64,000 nucleotides of DNA from Nonomuraea sp. NBC_00507 (GCF_036013525.1 NZ_CP107853.1:5084001-5148000), one strand, 5' to 3'. Counted from the first letter of the stretch, positions 14,578-23,673 are shown. Made by a program: numbers and translations. The notes: a model not told the origin generated them from the letters alone.

Positions 14578-16271
14578 GCGGCCGTGCCCGTTCTCCTCCA
14601 CCGCTGGCGTACGTCGATCTTGGCTCCGGTGCGCGGAGCCGTGACCTTGAACGGGCCGCAGGTGGCGATCCCACCCGCGGTCGACGGGGAGACGTTCGTG
14701 CAGATGAAGGGCTGCGAGATGTTCGTATCCGCGTCGGTGTTGAACAACTGGACGTGGATGTCCGAACGTACCGAGCTGGATCCTCTGATCCGCCCTTGCA
14801 GGTAGAAAGTATCGCCCACCATGGCGATACAGGGCGACCTCTCCGTGCCGCTGCCGGTTCCCGCGGAGACCCACGCACGGCATCGCCAGCTCGGCGTCGG
14901 GTCCGCGGGTTTGGGCGTGCGCTTGTCGGCCGTCGGCTCGACCGCCGTGGGTGTCGATCGTTTCGGCTGGGGCGTCCGGACGCGGGTCGTCTCCGGCTTG
15001 GTCGAACGCGGCGGGCTGGGCGGTTCGGAAACGGTTGTCTCCGGGGTAGGGTTCCGCTCCGTCCGTAGCTTGGGTGAACGCGCTGGGGAGCTTTCCTTCG
15101 CGGTGGACGGGGTGCCGGCTGTCGCGGGCGGATCGTCGGCCGATGGGATCGAGGAGCCGGCCGCAACGGGCGCGGCGGCCCCCGCATCCGGTGCCCGCCA
15201 TGGTGCCACGACGGCCACTGCCGCCGCGCTGAGCACGAGCGCCATGCAGGTGGTCGCGACGATGACCAGCCGCTGCCGGGATCGTCCGCGCCGAGTCGAG
15301 GCCACGGTCCCGTCGTCGGCCGGGGCGGTCCGGGCTGCGGTGGAGACGCCGTCCGTTCCTGCAGCGGGGGGAGGAGGCGGCGAAGGGAGGGACTCGGAGG
15401 TCACGGACGGCGCCTCCTGCCTGGGGACCGGGGGCAGGGCGGGCCACTCGGCCAGCGACGGCGCCGCCTCGCTCAGCGCCATCGCCACCTGCCGGGCGCT
15501 GGGACGTCCGGCCGTATCCTTCCCGGCGCAGGCCGAGATGACCGACCACAGGGCGTCAGGCATTCCCGGCAGCCGCCGCGGCATGGCCATCGCATGTTGC
15601 CTGAGCAGCGCCATCGGGTGGTCGCCGACGAAGGGCGGGCGCCCGGCGAGCAGCTCGTACAAGATCAGGCCCAGGGCGTACACGTCCACCGCCGGAGTGG
15701 GAGCGCCGCCTTCGGCCACCTCGGGGGACAGGTACACGGGTGTGCCGATGATCGAGGTGGTCTGCGTGAGGCCCGGGCCGTGGACGATGCGGGCCACGCC
15801 GAAGTCCGAGAGTCTCACCTGTCCCGTGGCCGCGTCGATCAGGACGTTGCCCGGCTTGATGTCACGGTGCACGATGCCCACGGCATGCGCGACCGCCAGC
15901 GCGTCGGCGACCTGGCCCATCAGCCGGGCCGCTTGCGCCGGAGGCAGGGTGCCGCGCTGGTGGAGGAGGGTACGGAGATCACCGCCCTCGATGAGGTCCA
16001 TCACCAGGGCGAGACGTTCTCCCTCGATGACGAAGTCGCGCACCGTGACGATGTTGGGATGACGCAGGGTCCGCATCACGTTGCGTTCCTGCACGAACCT
16101 CAGAACCAGCTCCTGGTCGCCGGCGAGGCTGTCGCGCAGCAGCTTCACCGCCACGGTCTCCCCGGTGTCCCGGTGCCGTGCCCGCCAGACGGTCCCCATC
16201 GCGCCGGCGCCGATCTCGTCCAGAAGGACGTACCGGCTTCCCAGAGACGCCTCGGACCCGCCCGTAGCCAT
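14538..16271 (-). CDS. Transmembrane serine/threonine protein kinase (PknB-like)
   Basis: The 577-residue Hanks-type kinase has a glycine loop GAGAMG (21-26), ATP-anchoring Lys43, catalytic HRD with Asp137, DFG at 156-158 and the SPEVAEG activation segment. After about 270 residues a Pro/Ser/Thr-rich juxtamembrane stretch leads to one membrane helix (LVIVATTCMALVLSAAAVAVVA). A long Pro/Thr-rich stalk follows, then a roughly 110-residue extracellular domain with three or four cysteines. There are no PASTA repeats, so the sensor is not of the PknB peptidoglycan type. The ATG at 16271 follows GGAGGGG. It is divergent from the GH92 gene. Confidence 0.9.
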   Translation of the reverse strand: MATGGSEASLGSRYVLLDEIGAGAMGTVWRARHRDTGETVAVKLLRDSLAGDQELVLRFVQERNVMRTLRHPNIVTVRDFVIEGERLALVMDLIEGGDLRTLLHQRGTLPPAQAARLMGQVADALAVAHAVGIVHRDIKPGNVLIDAATGQVRLSDFGVARIVHGPGLTQTTSIIGTPVYLSPEVAEGGAPTPAVDVYALGLILYELLAGRPPFVGDHPMALLRQHAMAMPRRLPGMPDALWSVISACAGKDTAGRPSARQVAMALSEAAPSLAEWPALPPVPRQEAPSVTSESLPSPPPPPAAGTDGVSTAARTAPADDGTVASTRRGRSRQRLVIVATTCMALVLSAAAVAVVAPWRAPDAGAAAPVAAGSSIPSADDPPATAGTPSTAKESSPARSPKLRTERNPTPETTVSEPPSPPRSTKPETTRVRTPQPKRSTPTAVEPTADKRTPKPADPTPSWRCRAWVSAGTGSGTERSPCIAMVGDTFYLQGRIRGSSSVRSDIHVQLFNTDADTNISQPFICTNVSPSTAGGIATCGPFKVTAPRTGAKIDVRQRWRRTGTAAYGGGAESPWVLW

Positions 16272-16393
16272 CAGCTGTGCTCCCCTCCGACAGATGGAGA
16301 TCACAATAGTCAGGTAGATCGACAGCGAGCGATTTTTGTGCGGCTGGGGAACGGAGTTCACCTGGCCGAAACCTAAGGCGGGATCGCTCTGGG

Positions 16394-16399
16394 TAGAGT
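16394..16399 (+). promoter_or_regulatory. -10 element immediately before the GH92 coding region
   Basis: TAGAGT lies 6 bp before the codon at which GH92 homology is expected to begin (16406). A transcript from here would start at or near that codon, implying a leaderless mRNA. The -35 region is weak. Confidence 0.4.
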
Positions 16400-16405
16400 C
16401 CCGCC

Positions 16406-18646
16406 ATCCTCGACAACGTTGATCCCTTCATCGGCACCGCGGCGACCGATCTGCCTCGAGCACGCGGTCTGGCCGCCACTTGGTGGTGGCCGAAACCACA
16501 GGTAGGCAACACCCATCCGGGTGCGACGTCGCCGCTGGGCATGGTCTCGGCCTGCGCCTACTCCGGCGCGTACCCGACCGGATACGGCCGGTACGCGAAG
16601 AACACCGAGGGCGTGCCCGAGGAGATGTTCGAGCAGCTGCAGGCATCCGGGTTCACCCATTTCCAGCAGTCAGGCACCGGCGCGATCCGCAAGTACTACA
16701 ACTACGTCCGGGTCACCCCGATGGTGCAGCCGCTGGATGTGCTGGGGGAGGCTTGGCGGCTGCACGACGAGGTGGCGGAGGCGGGCTACTACGCGGCCAC
16801 CCTGGACACCGGGGTCCGCTGCGAGCTCACCGTCGGCGCCAAGGTCGCCGTGCATCGCTACACGTTTCCCGCGCACAGCAGCGCCCGCGTCGTGATCGAT
16901 CTGTCCTGTGGTGGCCTGGCCATCGAGCTCGGCCAGACCGTGCCCTTGCGGGCACAGGTGGAGAGCATGGGCCACGGCAGGGCCCAAGGCACGGTGGTGA
17001 TGGAGGGCGTCCCGCTCTCGGTGTACCTGGACGTCGACAGCCCGGGCTGGCGGCAGATGCTCTGGTACGACCGGCGGCTCATCGACGGCGGCACGCGCCT
17101 GGACTTCGACAGCATCCGGCACACCACGCTCCGGCCCTTCGGCATGCTCTTCATGGGGCCGGCCGCACCGGGGCAGACCATCGAGGTGCGGCTCGGGTTC
17201 TCGCTGCGCGGGTGCGACCAGGCGCGCCAGAACCTGGAGCGCGAGTGCGGGCATGGGCAGCAGGCGTTCGACCTGGTGCGTTCCCGGACCCAGGCCAGCT
17301 GGGGCGAGCACCTCGACCGTGTCCAGGTCGAGGGTGGCACGCCCGCACGCCGCACCGTGTTCGCGACGGCGCTCTACCACGCGCTGATCAAGCCGTGCAT
17401 CGCCGACGACGAAAGCCCGTTCTGGCCGAACCAAGGGCCGTTCGCGTTCGACGTGTGCACCATGTGGGACATCTACAAGACACAGCTGCCGTTGCTCGCG
17501 GCCATCGTCCCGGACCGGTTCGAGGACCTGCTGGAGTCGCTGATCCGGGTCTGCGAGGAGGAAGGCAACTTCCCCGTCGGCTATCGGATGTCCCGCGGCG
17601 CCGACCGGTTCTTCCGCCAGGCCAGCGCGCTCGTCCACACCGCGCTGGCAGACGCCCACGCGCTCGGCCGGGCGGAGCTGGACTGGAGCTGGGCGCTCGT
17701 GCACATGGTCGGTGACCTGCGCCGCCTGTACGGCGAAGACTTCTTCGAGCACGGGGTGGTGCACCCGATCACCCACACCCTCGACCTCGCCTACGGCCAC
17801 CACTGCACGGCACAGGTCGCCCGGGCGCTGAACGACCGGCGCCTGGCCGACGATCTCGAGGACCGCAGCCGTCAGTGGTCCAACGCCTTCGACCCGAGCA
17901 CGGGACTGCTGCGCGACTCGGACTTCTACGAGGGCGGCAAGTGGAACTACTCGTTCCGGTTGCTGCACGACATGGCCGCGAGGATCGCCCTGGCCGGCGG
18001 TGACAAGGACTTCATCGACAAGCTGGACAGGTTCTTCGGCTTCGACGCCGCACCGGTGACGCAGCCCGGCCGGCGCCCGCAGCCGGCGGAGATGGCGGCC
18101 GGATACGCCCTGAACCGGTTCGAGGGGTTGAACAACGAGCCCGACATGGAGGCGCCGTGGGCCTACCACTACGCGGGCCGGCCCGACCGCACGGCCCAGG
18201 TGGTCCAAGCGGCGCTGACCTGGCAGTTCGGCACCGGACCCGGCGGGTTGCCCGGCAACGACGACTCCGGCGGCCTGAGCTCCTGGTACGTCTGGGCGTC
18301 TCTGGGGCTGTTCCCGATCGCCGGCCAGAACCTGTTCCTGGTCAACGCGCCCGCGTTCGACCGGGCCGTGCTCCAGGCCGGCGGCAACGAGTTCGTCATC
18401 GAGACCAGCGGGCACCGCGAGCGGCCGATCGGTGTCGACGGCATCGATCGTGACCCACCGCCGCAATACGTCCAGTCGGCGACCCTCAACGGCAAACCCC
18501 TGCACGCGACGCACCTGAGCGCCGCCACCGTGCACCGCGGCGGCCGGTTGCATCTGCGGCTGGGCCCGGAGCCGTCAGCGTGGGGATGGGGGATCCGCCC
18601 GCCATCCCTTTCCGATCCACCCGCAACACCGGAGGAAGCGCGATGA
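16406..18646 (+). CDS. GH92 alpha-mannosidase (start codon unusual)
   Basis: This GH92 alpha-mannosidase has about 746 residues. The N-terminal beta-sandwich begins with VDPFIGT and PKPQVGNTHPGATSPLGM. The catalytic (alpha/alpha)6 barrel contains the family signature LPGNDDSGGLSSWYVWASLG. Members are calcium-dependent exo-mannosidases acting on alpha-1,2/1,3/1,4-mannans or N-glycans. No signal peptide is evident. Conserved sequence extends upstream of the first ATG (16541) to about 16406, but that stretch contains no ATG, GTG or TTG, only ATC at the expected start and internal CTG codons. Starting at 16541 would remove 45 conserved residues. The stop overlaps the next start (ATGA), so it is coupled with the glycosyltransferase. 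Downstream partners and kinase neighbour do not reveal the substrate. Confidence 0.85.
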   Translation: MLDNVDPFIGTAATDLPRARGLAATWWWPKPQVGNTHPGATSPLGMVSACAYSGAYPTGYGRYAKNTEGVPEEMFEQLQASGFTHFQQSGTGAIRKYYNYVRVTPMVQPLDVLGEAWRLHDEVAEAGYYAATLDTGVRCELTVGAKVAVHRYTFPAHSSARVVIDLSCGGLAIELGQTVPLRAQVESMGHGRAQGTVVMEGVPLSVYLDVDSPGWRQMLWYDRRLIDGGTRLDFDSIRHTTLRPFGMLFMGPAAPGQTIEVRLGFSLRGCDQARQNLERECGHGQQAFDLVRSRTQASWGEHLDRVQVEGGTPARRTVFATALYHALIKPCIADDESPFWPNQGPFAFDVCTMWDIYKTQLPLLAAIVPDRFEDLLESLIRVCEEEGNFPVGYRMSRGADRFFRQASALVHTALADAHALGRAELDWSWALVHMVGDLRRLYGEDFFEHGVVHPITHTLDLAYGHHCTAQVARALNDRRLADDLEDRSRQWSNAFDPSTGLLRDSDFYEGGKWNYSFRLLHDMAARIALAGGDKDFIDKLDRFFGFDAAPVTQPGRRPQPAEMAAGYALNRFEGLNNEPDMEAPWAYHYAGRPDRTAQVVQAALTWQFGTGPGGLPGNDDSGGLSSWYVWASLGLFPIAGQNLFLVNAPAFDRAVLQAGGNEFVIETSGHRERPIGVDGIDRDPPPQYVQSATLNGKPLHATHLSAATVHRGGRLHLRLGPEPSAWGWGIRPPSLSDPPATPEEAR

Positions 18647-19917
18647 CCCACATCCGTCGCCGTCTCGTCATCGTGGTCAGAGCTGACCCGGTCATCTGTG
18701 GTCACTCCGGCGAAGCCCGCAACCTCGCCGAGGTGGCGCTGACCCGCGGGTTCTCCGACGTACGGCTGTTGACCTGGCCGATTGCGACGCTGCAGGCGGC
18801 CGGGTTGCCGCTCAAGCCGCTGGACCGGCTGCTGCCGTACAGCGCCGGGATCACCGTGGAGCGGCCGGAGGCGGTCGGGGACTACCGGGTGCCGGACGGG
18901 CGCCACCAGGCCGGCCTCACCGGCCGCCTCGTCGAGCTGCTCGCCGAACCGGTGCCCACGATCTGCCTGTCCATGTACCTGTCTCCGCACACCTCGGTGG
19001 TGGTGGACGCGGTCGGGGCCGCCCGCGCGGCCGGGTTCGCGCCGAACGTCCACACCATCGCGAAAGCGGTCGGCTCCGACGTGACCAACGTGATCAAGTC
19101 ATGCCTGCGGGAAGGCCGGTTCGGCGCGGCGACCGTGCTGTTCACCACGTTCCTGGCCAACGACGAGGTCGTCGCGGTCTCCGAGTACACCCGGCAGGAG
19201 ATCGTCGCCTCGGCCGAGCAGGTGGACGCGCAGTGCGGCACCACGTTCGCCGAGCAATGCCGGCGCCGCGTGACCGTCAGCTACCCGCCGATCGACTCCG
19301 CCGCCTTTCTCGACCTGGATCCGGCGCACGTGGACGCCGCACTCGCGCACCGCGGTCTGGAGCGTGACAGGTACATCCTGTTCCTGTCCCGGGTGACTCC
19401 GGCCAAGGGGATCTACGACCTGGTGTCCGCCTTCGGCCAGATGCGCTGCCGGTCGCGCGTGAAACTGGTCGTCGCCGGCACCGGGCCGGTGCTGGAGCAC
19501 GTACGGGCGATGGCCGCGGAGGACGACCGGGTGGTGTTCCTCACCGATGTCGACGATCAGGAGAAGCCGCTGCTCATGCGCGGCTGTGCGGCCTACGCGC
19601 TGCCCACCAAGCCCGAGCCCGACTTCGTCGAGACGTTCGGCATCGCCCTGGCCGAGAAGATGCTGGCCGGCGGTGGGCCGATCATCACCACCATGACGGG
19701 CGGGACCCTCGAGGCGGTCGGCGACACCGCCGTCATCGTCGAGCCCGGGAACATCGCCGGTCTGGCCGCGGCCGTGGACCGGGTGGTCCTGGACATGACC
19801 GCCGCCGAGCGGCAGGACCTGGAGCTTCGCGCCCGCGCCCGCGCGATGTCCTTCGACCGGGTAGCGGTGTTCGACAGCCTGTTCCCGCAGAGGGCGCCCG
19901 CCGTCGGGGCTCGCTGA
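18643..19917 (+). CDS. GT4-type glycosyltransferase
   Basis: The 424-residue GT-B fold protein has, in its C-terminal half, the GT4 nucleotide-sugar site: ILFLSRVTPAKGIYDLVSAF, KLVVAGTGP and FVETFGIALAEKMLAGG with the E-x7-E pair. The N-terminal half starts RRLVIVVRADPVICGHSGEARNLAE, an acceptor-domain opening. It has no membrane segments, so it is cytoplasmic. The ATG overlaps the GH92 stop and has GGAGGAAG upstream. The pairing of a mannosidase with a glycosyltransferase suggests remodelling of a mannose-containing glycan; donor and acceptor are unknown. Confidence 0.82.
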   Translation: MTHIRRRLVIVVRADPVICGHSGEARNLAEVALTRGFSDVRLLTWPIATLQAAGLPLKPLDRLLPYSAGITVERPEAVGDYRVPDGRHQAGLTGRLVELLAEPVPTICLSMYLSPHTSVVVDAVGAARAAGFAPNVHTIAKAVGSDVTNVIKSCLREGRFGAATVLFTTFLANDEVVAVSEYTRQEIVASAEQVDAQCGTTFAEQCRRRVTVSYPPIDSAAFLDLDPAHVDAALAHRGLERDRYILFLSRVTPAKGIYDLVSAFGQMRCRSRVKLVVAGTGPVLEHVRAMAAEDDRVVFLTDVDDQEKPLLMRGCAAYALPTKPEPDFVETFGIALAEKMLAGGGPIITTMTGGTLEAVGDTAVIVEPGNIAGLAAAVDRVVLDMTAAERQDLELRARARAMSFDRVAVFDSLFPQRAPAVGAR

Positions 19918-19973
19918 CCGGCAGGCGGCTCGGCCGCTCGCATGGCTGGAGCGGGCCGGCCGGGCGCCGGTCA
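19915..19973. terminator. Symmetric hairpin spanning two convergent stop codons
   Basis: TGACCGGC (19915-19922) pairs with GCCGGTCA (19966-19973), and an inner imperfect GGCCGCTC/GAGCGGGCC stem adds to it. The two ends contain the stop codons of the glycosyltransferase and the ligase, so the element probably terminates both. Confidence 0.5.
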
Positions 19974-21617
19974 CACCGAGGCCGCCTGCTCGTTCCTGAC
20001 GATGTCCCGCAGCCTGAAGTGCTGCAGCTTGCCGTTCACGTTGCGCGGCAGGGAGTCGCAGAACCGCACGTCGCGCGGGTACTTGAACGGGGCCAGGACC
20101 TGCTTGACGTGATCCTGGATCTCCTTGGCCTTGGCGGCGTCGCCGGTCACGCCCTCGCGGAGCACGACGAAGGCGCAGACCACCGAGCCGCGCTCGGCGT
20201 CGGGCCGGCCGACGACGGCGGACTCGATCACGTCGGGGTGGGTGTCGATCGCCGCCTCGACCTCCGGCCCGCCGATGTTGTAGCCCGAAGAGACGATCAT
20301 GTTGTCGCTGCGTGCCTGGTAGTAGAAGTAGCCGGCCTCGTCCTTGGAGAAGATGTCGCCGGTGACGTTCCAGCCGTTGAGGACATAGTTCTTCTGGCGC
20401 ACGTCGTCGAGGTAGCGGCAGCCGACGGGGCCGATCACAGCCAGCAGTCCCTGCTCGCCGGGGCCGAGCTCCGAGCCGTCGGGGCCGAGGATGGCGGCGC
20501 GGTAACCCGGCACCGGTTTCCCCGTGGCGCCGGGGCGCAGGTCGTCACCGGCGGCCGAGATGAAGATGTGCAACATCTCGGTGGCGCCGATGCCGTCGAT
20601 GACCCTGAGCCCGAGCCGGTCTCTTAGCTGCTCCCACGTTTGCCGCGGGATGTGCTCACCTGCCGAGACCGCGGTCCGCAGCCCGGCGAGCCGCTGTTCC
20701 CTGCCTTCGCGCAGGATCGCCTTGTAGGCCGTGGGGGCGGTCGCGAGAACGGTGACGCCCTCCCGCTGGACGATCTCCGCGAGCTGCGGCGGCGTGGCCG
20801 CCTCGGTCAGCAGGGCGCAGGCGCCCGCCCGCAGCGGGAAGACGACGAGCATGCCGAGGCCGAAGGTGAAGGCCAGGGGGGCGGAGCAGGCGACGACGTC
20901 GTCCGGGGCCAGCTTCAGCACATGGCGGCCGAAGGTGTTGTCGATGGAGAGGAGGTCGCGGTGGAAGTGCATGGTGATCTTCGGGGCGCCGGTGGTGCCG
21001 GACGTCGGTCCGAGGAGCGCCACGTCGTCAGCGGCGGTGTCCACGGCGGTGAAGTCGCCCGGCTTGGCGGCGGCGCGGGCGATGAGATCCTCCGGGCCCG
21101 TGCCGCCGTACTCCATGACCGTCAGCGACGGCAGGACGGTGTCGCGAACGGCGTGGACGTCGTCGGCGCACCGGTGGTCCACCAGCGCGATCGAGGGCCT
21201 GGTCCGCTCCACGATGGGGGCGATCTCGCGGGCACGCAACGCGGCCATCGTGGTCACGACGACGCCGCCGGCCTTGAGCACGCCGAGCCAGGCCGCGACC
21301 GTCCACGGGTTGTTGGGCGAGCGCAGCATGACCCGCTGTCCCGGAACCAGGCCGAGGTCCTCGGTGAGCACGCGGGCGACCTGATTGGCGCGGGTCCGCA
21401 GCTCGCCGTAGGACCAGGTCTCCCCACCCGGGGTGCGCAGCGCCGGCCGCTCGGCCCCGAACGTCGCGACGGGGACGTCGATGAGCTCGGCGCCGGCGTT
21501 GAGGCGGGCCGGATAGCGCAGCTCCGGCGTGGTGAACTCGATCGTCGGCCACAGGGAGGCGGGGGGCAGGTGGTCGCGAGCGAAGGTGTCGAGGTGTGCT
21601 GAGGCCGAAGGAGGCAA
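19971..21617 (-). CDS. Acyl-adenylate ligase, probable 2-aminobenzoate-CoA ligase
   Basis: The 548-residue ANL-superfamily enzyme has the ATP P-loop GPTSGTTGAPKITMHFHRD, the GIGATE segment, the hinge region YYQARSDNMIVSSGYNIGGPEVE and the C-terminal catalytic Lys in LPRNVNGKLQHF. The N-terminal HLDTFARDHLPPASLWP opening is typical of the benzoate/2-aminobenzoate-CoA ligase group. It would convert an ortho-substituted benzoate to its CoA thioester for the fused monooxygenase at 24240. It starts at TTG with GGAAGG upstream. It is 62 bp downstream of the cupin gene and shares its promoter. Salicylate is an alternative substrate. Confidence 0.8.
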   Translation of the reverse strand: MPPSASAHLDTFARDHLPPASLWPTIEFTTPELRYPARLNAGAELIDVPVATFGAERPALRTPGGETWSYGELRTRANQVARVLTEDLGLVPGQRVMLRSPNNPWTVAAWLGVLKAGGVVVTTMAALRAREIAPIVERTRPSIALVDHRCADDVHAVRDTVLPSLTVMEYGGTGPEDLIARAAAKPGDFTAVDTAADDVALLGPTSGTTGAPKITMHFHRDLLSIDNTFGRHVLKLAPDDVVACSAPLAFTFGLGMLVVFPLRAGACALLTEAATPPQLAEIVQREGVTVLATAPTAYKAILREGREQRLAGLRTAVSAGEHIPRQTWEQLRDRLGLRVIDGIGATEMLHIFISAAGDDLRPGATGKPVPGYRAAILGPDGSELGPGEQGLLAVIGPVGCRYLDDVRQKNYVLNGWNVTGDIFSKDEAGYFYYQARSDNMIVSSGYNIGGPEVEAAIDTHPDVIESAVVGRPDAERGSVVCAFVVLREGVTGDAAKAKEIQDHVKQVLAPFKYPRDVRFCDSLPRNVNGKLQHFRLRDIVRNEQAASV

Positions 21618-21679
21618 CGGGGGAGTCCTTCCAGAGGGACCGCCGAGCGTGGACCCGGCGGGTCAGGCGGTGCGGGGGT

Positions 21680-22162
21680 TCACCGGTCCAGCCAGTCACG
21701 CAGGTCGGCGTCCGCGACGTCGGGCAGGTTGACCACGATGTTCTCCGGCGTGCGGGTGGTCATCCACACCAGCGGCGTGGTGCGCGAGAGGTTGCACTCG
21801 ACGTGCGGCATGTACGGCGGCACGAAGACCCAGTCGCCCTCTTCCATGTCGACGTAGTCCTCGAACTTCTCGCCGAAGTAGATGCGCGCCCGGCCCGACA
21901 GGACGTAGCCGCCGGTCTCGGCCTCGCCGTGATGGTGGGACACCGAGCGGTAGCCGGGCTCGTTGCTGACCTTGCCGAACCAGAGGCGGGTGGCGGGGGT
22001 GTGCTGGATGCTGACGCCGGAGACCCGGACGGCGCCGCCTGAGTCGGCGGTGTTGACGTTCTCGTGACCGCCGCGCGTCACCACCGGGGCGACGAGACCG
22101 CTGGGCAGCCGGTACATCGAGTTGTCGCCGTCGAGGCGGTACTTGCTGAGGTCGGGCTCCAT
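21680..22162 (-). CDS. Single-domain cupin of the aromatic catabolic island
   Basis: This 160-residue protein has a cupin barrel: motif 1 is SVSHHHGEAETGGYVLSGRARIYFG (His-x-His...Glu metal ligands) and motif 2 is EEGDWVFVPPYMPHVECN. It is too short for gentisate or homogentisate dioxygenase, which have two domains. Possible roles are a small ring dioxygenase, isomerase or ligand sensor. It is the first gene after the promoter at 22203-22233 and is followed by the ligase. AAGGGAG precedes the ATG. Confidence 0.78.
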   Translation of the reverse strand: MEPDLSKYRLDGDNSMYRLPSGLVAPVVTRGGHENVNTADSGGAVRVSGVSIQHTPATRLWFGKVSNEPGYRSVSHHHGEAETGGYVLSGRARIYFGEKFEDYVDMEEGDWVFVPPYMPHVECNLSRTTPLVWMTTRTPENIVVNLPDVADADLRDWLDR

Positions 22163-22202
22163 GAGGCCGGCTCCCTTGTTGTGGTCGGCGAGGTGCTTAT
22201 CT

Positions 22203-22233
22203 CGTATTTTTCACGGTCGTCATCAATTGTCAA
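22203..22233 (-). promoter_or_regulatory. Shared island motif, site A, in the cupin-ligase promoter
   Basis: CGTATTTTTCACGGTCGT (22203-22220) is followed at a fixed distance by TGTCAA (22228-22233), which is TTGACA read on the minus strand and a good -35 for the cupin gene. The same motif and spacing occur at 23643-23673, and the motif again at 24169-24186. Confidence 0.65.
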
Positions 22234-22636
22234 TGAACAACGAAGTGAGCCAGGAGGCAGGCCAAGGACGGCTCCGGTCCTCGCCCCGGGGAGCGTGGAC
22301 GACCACATAGCGCCCTGCCGCGGCCCGCCGCCGGGGGTGTCCGTCGAACTCCTCCCCCCAGACCTCGAAACGGAAGGTCATGGAGGAGGTGCCGACGGCT
22401 TCGACGTGCAGCATGACGGTGACCTGCTGGCCGAAGAACAGGCGCTGTTCGAAGTCGACCTCGTAGCGCACCCGGGGCGCGTTGCCGAAGTAGCCGGTGA
22501 TCCCGCGCTCGCGCATCAGCGCGGCCTCGGCCGCCTCCACGAACCTGGTCACGGCCGTGTTGTGGTGGTGTCCTGAGGCGTCGGTGTCGCTCCACTCGAC
22601 CCGCATCACCTGTTCGAAAGCGGCCTTGCCGCTCAT
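22223..22636 (-). CDS. 4-hydroxybenzoyl-CoA thioesterase-like hotdog protein
   Basis: This 137-residue single hotdog-fold thioesterase opens with VMRVEWSDTDASGHHHNTAVTRFVEAAEAALM; the Asp in the DTDASGH loop matches the catalytic Asp of 4-HBA-CoA thioesterases. The family releases aryl or acyl acids from CoA. In this island it may rescue CoA from stalled aminobenzoyl-CoA or its ring-reduced products. The ATG at 22636 is preceded by a GGCGAGAG sequence. It follows the TesB-like gene by 34 bp. Confidence 0.8.
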   Translation of the reverse strand: MSGKAAFEQVMRVEWSDTDASGHHHNTAVTRFVEAAEAALMRERGITGYFGNAPRVRYEVDFEQRLFFGQQVTVMLHVEAVGTSSMTFRFEVWGEEFDGHPRRRAAAGRYVVVHAPRGEDRSRPWPASWLTSLFIDN

Positions 22637-22670
22637 GGGCTCTCGCCGGTCGGCGAGGGAGAGGCGGTGG

Positions 22671-23579
22671 TCAGGACGCACGGATGACCCCTTCCTGCGC
22701 GACCGTGGCGAGGTGGCGTCCTTCGCGGTCGAAGAAGCGGCCGAGTCCCAGGCCGCGGCCGTTCTGGGCCGCCTCGGCCTCCTGGGCGTAGAGCAGCCAG
22801 TCGTCCATCGTGGCGGGGCGGTGGAACCACATGGCGTGGTCGAGGCTGGCGGTGGTGAGCCCCGGACGGGCCCACGGCAGGTCGAGGACGCGCAGGATCG
22901 GCTCCAGGATGGTGTAGTCGCAGACGTAGGCGAGGGCGGCCAGGTCGCGTGCGCGCGAGGTGAGCCCTTCGACGGGACGGAGCGGGTCGAAGGGCCGGAC
23001 CCAGATCGCCTGGTGCGGGACCGGGTCGCCGTCCACCTTCAGATAGACCGGGCCGGGCGCGTGCCGCATGTCGAAGCCGCGACCCGACGACCAATAGTCC
23101 TTCGACTCCTTGGTCATGGTGCCGCCCGCCTCCGTGCCCGGCTCTGTCGCGTCCAGGTAGGCGGCGCTGGTCGGCAGTGCGTCGGGATCGGGGAGGCCTT
23201 CCGGCCCGGTCGCGGCATACTCACCTCCTTGCTCCCCGGCGTGGAAGGAGGCCATCGCGAGGTACGCGAGCGTGCCGCCGGAATACCCGCGGACGTGCCG
23301 CGTGGAGTAGCTCCGCCCGTCCCTGAGGCGTTCGACCTCGTAACGGATCTCGGCGCCGACCTCGACGGGGCGCATGAAGTAGCTGTGCAGCGAATGCAGC
23401 GTCCTGTCGTCGCCGGCCGAACGCATCGCCGCGGCGGCGGCCTGTGCGACGAGGTCGCCTCCGTACGCCTTGGGCCAGGGGCAGTCCTGCGACCTGGCGA
23501 CATAGGCCTCGTCGAAGTGCTCCGGAGCCGTCGGGGTGAGCCTGAGTGCCGCCGTCACGATCTCCGAGGTGGGGCTCAT
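22671..23579 (-). CDS. Acyl-CoA thioesterase II (TesB-like)
   Basis: The 302-residue double-hotdog protein's first domain has the PWPKAYGGDLVAQAAAAAMRSAG helix and HSLHSYFMRPVEVG. The second contains LDHAMWFHRP with the catalytic Asp, then LLYAQEAEAAQNGRGLGLGRFFDREGRHLATVAQEG. The length equals that of typical TesB enzymes. It is the first gene leftward from the site-B promoter and is followed by the 4-HBT-like gene. Two thioesterases in one CoA-dependent aromatic island suggest a need to prevent CoA trapping; the exact substrate is not readable. Confidence 0.85.
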   Translation of the reverse strand: MSPTSEIVTAALRLTPTAPEHFDEAYVARSQDCPWPKAYGGDLVAQAAAAAMRSAGDDRTLHSLHSYFMRPVEVGAEIRYEVERLRDGRSYSTRHVRGYSGGTLAYLAMASFHAGEQGGEYAATGPEGLPDPDALPTSAAYLDATEPGTEAGGTMTKESKDYWSSGRGFDMRHAPGPVYLKVDGDPVPHQAIWVRPFDPLRPVEGLTSRARDLAALAYVCDYTILEPILRVLDLPWARPGLTTASLDHAMWFHRPATMDDWLLYAQEAEAAQNGRGLGLGRFFDREGRHLATVAQEGVIRAS

Positions 23580-23642
23580 GGATGTGGCTGTCCCTTCAGA
23601 TCGGTGGTCCGCGGGGTGCGGGGCGAACCGGCGCGAATATAT

Positions 23643-23673
23643 CGTATTCTTCGCGATCGTCAGATAATGTCAA
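23643..23673. promoter_or_regulatory. Shared island motif, site B, between divergent thioesterase and Rid genes
   Basis: CGTATTCTTCGCGATCGT (23643-23660) is followed 25 bp from its start by TGTCAA, exactly as in site A. Leftward, TTGACA is a -35 for the thioesterase genes. Rightward, GATAAT (23663-23668) is a -10 candidate for the Rid gene. One regulator bound here could control both directions. Confidence 0.65.

Noticed and set aside
13696..15549. 617-codon minus-strand open frame
   Set aside because: It lies opposite the hydrolase gene and out of frame with the kinase; no domain match and atypical composition.
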